Assembly: GCA_900763675.1 (NCBI GenBank) | Contig: CAAFLE010000075.1 | Location: forward strand, 1-7,950 | Direction of reading: 5' to 3' | DNA length: 7,950 bases | DNA from: an uncultured Oscillospiraceae bacterium | GTDB taxonomy: Bacteria > Bacillota > Clostridia > Oscillospirales > Oscillospiraceae | In this document: positions 6,010 through 7,950 of the stretch, in pieces | Position numbering within the stretch: the stretch's first letter is position 1 | Layout of the letters: each line of letters begins with the position of its first letter | Notes under the pieces: model-generated | Seen by the model: only the letters and a program-made list of their open reading frames with translations | What the model was told of the DNA's origin: nothing | Database searches by the model: none | Translations under genes and position numbers: made by a program

Positions 6010-6046
6010 GATTCAGATTCTCCTTTTTAATGTGTTGGATGGTTTT

Positions 6047-6715
6047 TCAGGAATGCGCGGCGAGCGTGTGCGCCGCGGCGATGCACCGGACCGTATGGCG
6101 CTCGAAATCGTGACCGATCACGCGCACCGCCGTGGCTCCGGTCGCGCTCACGACAAGCGCCGCGGCGTCGGCGCTGAGCGCACAGACAGCGCTGCCGAGC
6201 GCGGGGTAAAACTCGTACTCGTCCCCGGCGGACGGCGTGCCGCCGGTTTCGAGCGTAAGCACCGTGCCGCTCTTGGTGTAGTCCGTCACGGCGCGGTGCG
6301 TGCCGGGCGCGTCGGTGTTGGCGCTGCCGGCGCTCTTGCTCTTGAGCACCAGCACCGCGGCGTTGTAGGCGTCGTCCGCAGCGGCGGCGGCAATACCGCC
6401 CTCGGCGGGGACGAGCGTCGTGGCGCTGCCGGAAGCCGCCTTGATCGTCGGCACGGGGCATTCAAAGATCAGCCCCGGATTGTCGCACACGCGGATCTCC
6501 TCTCCGTTCGAGCGCGGGTTGAGCATATCGGCGGCGCCGGTGTGGTTTTCCGCGGCAATGCCGAGAATGGCGGCGGTCTGCGCGGCGACCGCCGGCACGA
6601 CCTTTCCGGCGGAGAGGCACACCACCTGTCCGATACGGACGGCGGTGTCCTTCGCCACCGGATAGTTTCTGGCGCGGATGCACTCCTCGCCGCCTGCATT
6701 CTGCATGGGTCTCAT
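6047..6715 (-). CDS. Putative capsid decoration / head protein (222 aa)
   Basis: This is a likely head decoration or cement protein. Residues 18-56 (YPVAKDTAVRIGQVVCLSAG, then KVVPAVAAQTAAILGIAAEN) match the style of DUF2190-like and related decoration proteins: a short beta barrel with an IGQVV.L..GKVVPA.....ILGIA pattern. The rest is rich in Ala, Gly, Ser and Thr. It includes VLTLETGGTPSAGDEYEFYP (152-171), a beta hairpin of the kind seen in surface-exposed head domains. No signal peptide or membrane helix is visible. The ATG at 6715 has AAAGGAG about 12 bases upstream, a rather long gap; an in-frame ATG at 6706 would be 21 bases away, so I keep 6715. It lies 24 bases after the scaffold gene and 37 before the capsid gene. 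The decoration role is inferred from pattern and position. Confidence 0.75.
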   Translation of the reverse strand: MRPMQNAGGEECIRARNYPVAKDTAVRIGQVVCLSAGKVVPAVAAQTAAILGIAAENHTGAADMLNPRSNGEEIRVCDNPGLIFECPVPTIKAASGSATTLVPAEGGIAAAAADDAYNAAVLVLKSKSAGSANTDAPGTHRAVTDYTKSGTVLTLETGGTPSAGDEYEFYPALGSAVCALSADAAALVVSATGATAVRVIGHDFERHTVRCIAAAHTLAAHS

Positions 6716-6739
6716 GTTGTTCTTGTTCTCCTTTCAAAG

Positions 6740-7306
6740 TCACTTGCTCCGGGTCAGATATTCCCGGGCAGTCATTTTCATCTGCGGGAACGCACGGTTC
6801 CATGCGTCCAGCTCCGAACGCTGGCGGGCGTTGAGCGCCTCATAGGAACCGCTGCCGCCGCTGCCGGTAGACCGTGCAGCCCGGCTCGCCCGGCTTGCCT
6901 GCGCCGCCCGCAGTGCGCCGCCGGCAACCTCCAGATAATCCGCGTACAGCTCCGCGACGCTCTCGCGCCCGTACCGGCTGCCGCAGAACCGGCGAAAGCT
7001 CTCCGAAGCGTCCAGCTCCGCGAGATTCACGTCCGGATACCGGCGGGCAAACTCGCGGGCATCATCGGCAATGAAGCGCAGCTGCTCGTCCTCCTGCCGC
7101 TGCCGTTCGCTCTCGCGCCCGGCAAGCTCGCGCATCGCCCGTTCGTATCCGGCGCGTTCGCCGCCCCGTCTCGCCGCCTGGAAACGGCGATTGTCCTCAT
7201 GGCTCTGCGGCATGGGCATTTCCGCCGCGTCCGGCTGCTCCGCCGCGCCATCCTCCGCGGGAGTCACGACCTCCCCGACCATTCCCGGTCTTTCGTTTTC
7301 GTCCAT
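6740..7306 (-). CDS. Phage scaffolding protein (188 aa)
   Basis: This is a probable internal scaffold for capsid assembly. It is highly charged and mostly helical. It has an acidic, disordered-looking N-terminus (1-33), a basic patch (RRFQAARRGGERAGYERAM, 40-58), a coiled helical segment (60-90, RESERQRQEDEQLRFIADDA), an Ala/Ser/Gly linker (128-155) and a C-terminal helix (ELDAWNRAFPQMKMTAREYL, 165-184). Scaffold C-termini of this type bind the coat protein. It precedes the decoration and capsid genes, the usual scaffold position, and is the first gene after the late control region. AAAGGAG lies 7 bases before the ATG at 7306. There is no protease motif, so it is probably not a fused maturation protease. 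Confidence 0.8.
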   Translation of the reverse strand: MDENERPGMVGEVVTPAEDGAAEQPDAAEMPMPQSHEDNRRFQAARRGGERAGYERAMRELAGRESERQRQEDEQLRFIADDAREFARRYPDVNLAELDASESFRRFCGSRYGRESVAELYADYLEVAGGALRAAQASRASRAARSTGSGGSGSYEALNARQRSELDAWNRAFPQMKMTAREYLTRSK

Positions 7307-7356
7307 CTCGGACTCCTTTCCGCCGGTGTCCGCCCCGGCTCGCGTATTCCCTTACG

Positions 7357-7374
7357 GTGATAAAATCATATCAC
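7357..7374. promoter_or_regulatory. Inverted repeat over the -10 element, operator candidate
   Basis: GTGATA (7357-7362) and TATCAC (7369-7374) form a perfect 6-bp inverted repeat around AAATCA. It spans the predicted -10 and start point of the virion operon promoter, where a repressor dimer would block transcription. Function is inferred. Confidence 0.45.
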
Positions 7375-7393
7375 AAAAACACGTATCGTGCAT
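7365..7393 (-). promoter_or_regulatory. Predicted promoter of the virion (late) operon
   Basis: The minus strand reads TGA-TATGAT, an extended -10 (TGn plus a 5 of 6 match to TATAAT) at 7373-7365. The -35 region, near 7393-7388 (ATGCAC), is poor, which suits an extended -10 or an activator-dependent promoter. Transcription would start near 7358, about 50 bases before the scaffold ATG. The site lies in an AT-rich gap after a strong terminator, so a fresh promoter is expected here. Confidence 0.55.
7380..7390. promoter_or_regulatory. CACG-N3-CGTG palindrome, site 1
   Basis: CACGTATCGTG is a perfect 4-bp inverted repeat with a 3-base centre. It lies between the predicted -10 and -35, centred near -27 from the predicted start. 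It is one of four copies in the 257-base gap. Confidence 0.5.
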
Positions 7394-7414
7394 ATCCGCT
7401 TTTCCGTCGTTTTT

Positions 7415-7425
7415 CACGAATCGTG
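7415..7425. promoter_or_regulatory. CACG-N3-CGTG palindrome, site 2
   Basis: CACGAATCGTG is a perfect palindrome around one central A, centred near -62 from the predicted start. That distance suits an upstream-binding activator. Confidence 0.5.
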
Positions 7426-7478
7426 TATTAACTGGGAGCAAAGCGTTTCAAGGCGCGAAATCAGAAAAAGCAGCCAAA

Positions 7479-7489
7479 CACGTTCCGTC
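7479..7489. promoter_or_regulatory. CACG-N3-CGTG palindrome, site 3 (one mismatch)
   Basis: CACGTTCCGTC differs from the palindrome at the last base. Its first 10 bases are repeated exactly at site 4, 18 bases away. Confidence 0.4.
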
Positions 7490-7496
7490 TATTGCG

Positions 7497-7507
7497 CACG
7501 TTCCGTG
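7497..7507. promoter_or_regulatory. CACG-N3-CGTG palindrome, site 4
   Basis: CACGTTCCGTG is a perfect copy, 18 bases from site 3. It also overlaps CGTGA-TTT-TCACG (7504-7516), a second inverted repeat made of the same half-sites facing outward. Confidence 0.45.
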
Positions 7508-7521
7508 ATTTTCACGAACAT

Positions 7522-7552
7522 AAAAATGCGCCGCCGGGGTTCCCGGCGGCGC
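7522..7552 (-). terminator. Rho-independent terminator after the 109-aa gene
   Basis: An 11-bp perfect GC stem (7552-7542 pairing with 7538-7528) has an AAC loop on the minus strand and is followed by A and five T at 7527-7522. It begins 11 bases after the stop of the upstream gene and separates that transcript from the virion operon. Confidence 0.93.
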
Positions 7553-7563
7553 GGCGCTTTGTA

Positions 7564-7893
7564 TTACAGATTGTTTTCCCGAATCTCGTCAAACCACATA
7601 CGGCAGCGGACCTCCGGCTCTGTATCGCTCAAGGACCTCAGACGTTCATAGCCGTACTTCGCATCCACACGGCGCTTTTTCGCGTCGTATACCAGCTTGA
7701 TGACGGTCGGTATCGGCTTTCCGTATTCTTTGCACAGCCAACGAACCGCTACTGCATAACACAGAATCGTCCGACGAATATCCCTTTTTTCTTCTCTGGA
7801 CAAAGATGATGTTTCTTTCCCATCGCGAATCGCCTTATCCCATTCGTAATCCGGATAAAAGCGCCCATTGATACGAAACGCCGGTCTTGCCAT
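7564..7893 (-). CDS. Small protein of unknown function, lower GC (109 aa; may extend past the window edge)
   Basis: I do not recognise this protein. It is basic and mainly helical: MARPAFRINGRFYPDYEWDK at the start, a charged helix (SLSREEKRDIRRTILCYAVA, 30-49), then RWLCKEYGKPIPTVIKLVYD (51-70) and a charged C-terminus ending DEIRENNL. No membrane segment, signal peptide or clear DNA-binding motif is visible. The ATG at 7893 has GGAG with a 5-base gap, which supports this start. However, the same frame stays open for 19 more codons to the window edge (reading ...KIYIYSDLEDGAI) without a start, so a longer protein is possible. GC is about 42-52% in the 60-base stretches I counted, against about 77% at 2641-2700. 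That suggests a different origin from the virion genes. It is closed by its own strong terminator. It could be a phage accessory gene or a flanking host gene. Confidence 0.72.
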   Translation of the reverse strand: MARPAFRINGRFYPDYEWDKAIRDGKETSSLSREEKRDIRRTILCYAVAVRWLCKEYGKPIPTVIKLVYDAKKRRVDAKYGYERLRSLSDTEPEVRCRMWFDEIRENNL

Positions 7894-7950
7894 AATAGCT
7901 CCGTCTTCAAGGTCGGAATAAATGTAAATCTTCTCTGCACGTTTTTCCGC

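Noticed and set aside
4579..6030. Long plus-strand open frame of 483 codons opposite the capsid and membrane-protein genes
   Set aside because: It is Arg/His/Val-rich antisense translation of convincing capsid and holin genes, crosses the hairpin gap, and is an artefact of high GC at codon third positions.
5975..7360. Long plus-strand open frame of 461 codons opposite the decoration and scaffold genes
   Set aside because: Composition is low-complexity Ala/Arg/Gly, and it covers genes with clear ribosome binding sites on the other strand. No binding site or operon context supports it.
7749..7940. Overlapping 63-codon minus-strand frame
   Set aside because: It is out of frame with the better-supported gene at 7564-7893 and has no ribosome binding site.

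Overview
The window is the structural and lysis part of a short-tailed (podovirus-like) phage or prophage. Every gene lies on the minus strand, so the biological order runs from high to low coordinates. The likely host is a high-GC member of the Firmicutes/Clostridia. This is an inference from strong AAAGGAG/GGAGGTGA ribosome binding sites, an r1t-like holin candidate, an XhlA-like membrane protein, a GH25 endolysin, and high GC (46 of 60 bases in the stretch 2641-2700). No integrase, attachment site, tRNA, rRNA, CRISPR array or insertion sequence is visible, so a free phage and an integrated prophage cannot be told apart.

Region by region, in transcription order. At 7950-7564 lies a small gene of lower GC and unknown function. 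It is closed by a strong rho-independent terminator at 7552-7522. The 257-base gap that follows holds an extended -10 promoter, an inverted repeat over the -10, and four copies of a CACG-N3-CGTG palindrome. This gap is the likely control region of the virion operon. The operon opens with a scaffolding protein (7306-6740), a putative capsid decoration protein (6715-6047) and the HK97-fold-type major capsid protein (6009-5050). A 195-base gap (5049-4855) holds four consecutive hairpins. Two small membrane proteins follow: a holin candidate (4854-4636) and an XhlA-like protein (4629-4420). After a 91-residue unknown protein (4408-4133) come the neck and tail genes: a head-tail adaptor (4119-3565), a large beta-rich stabilization/tail-nozzle protein (3560-1695), a tail fibre with decapeptide repeats (1690-830) and a second beta-rich tail protein (825-217). 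The last gene is a GH25 muramidase endolysin, cut by the window edge (216-1).

Together these genes build a capsid (scaffold, decoration, major capsid), close it with a neck and short tail (adaptor, nozzle), fit receptor-binding fibres, and lyse the host (holin, XhlA-like protein, GH25 enzyme). There is no tape measure, tube, sheath or long run of minor tail genes, which supports the short-tail reading. Portal and terminase genes are not in the window. The most interesting signals are the repeated palindromes in the late control region, the hairpin cluster directly after the capsid gene, and two membrane-protein genes placed between capsid and neck genes, far from the endolysin.
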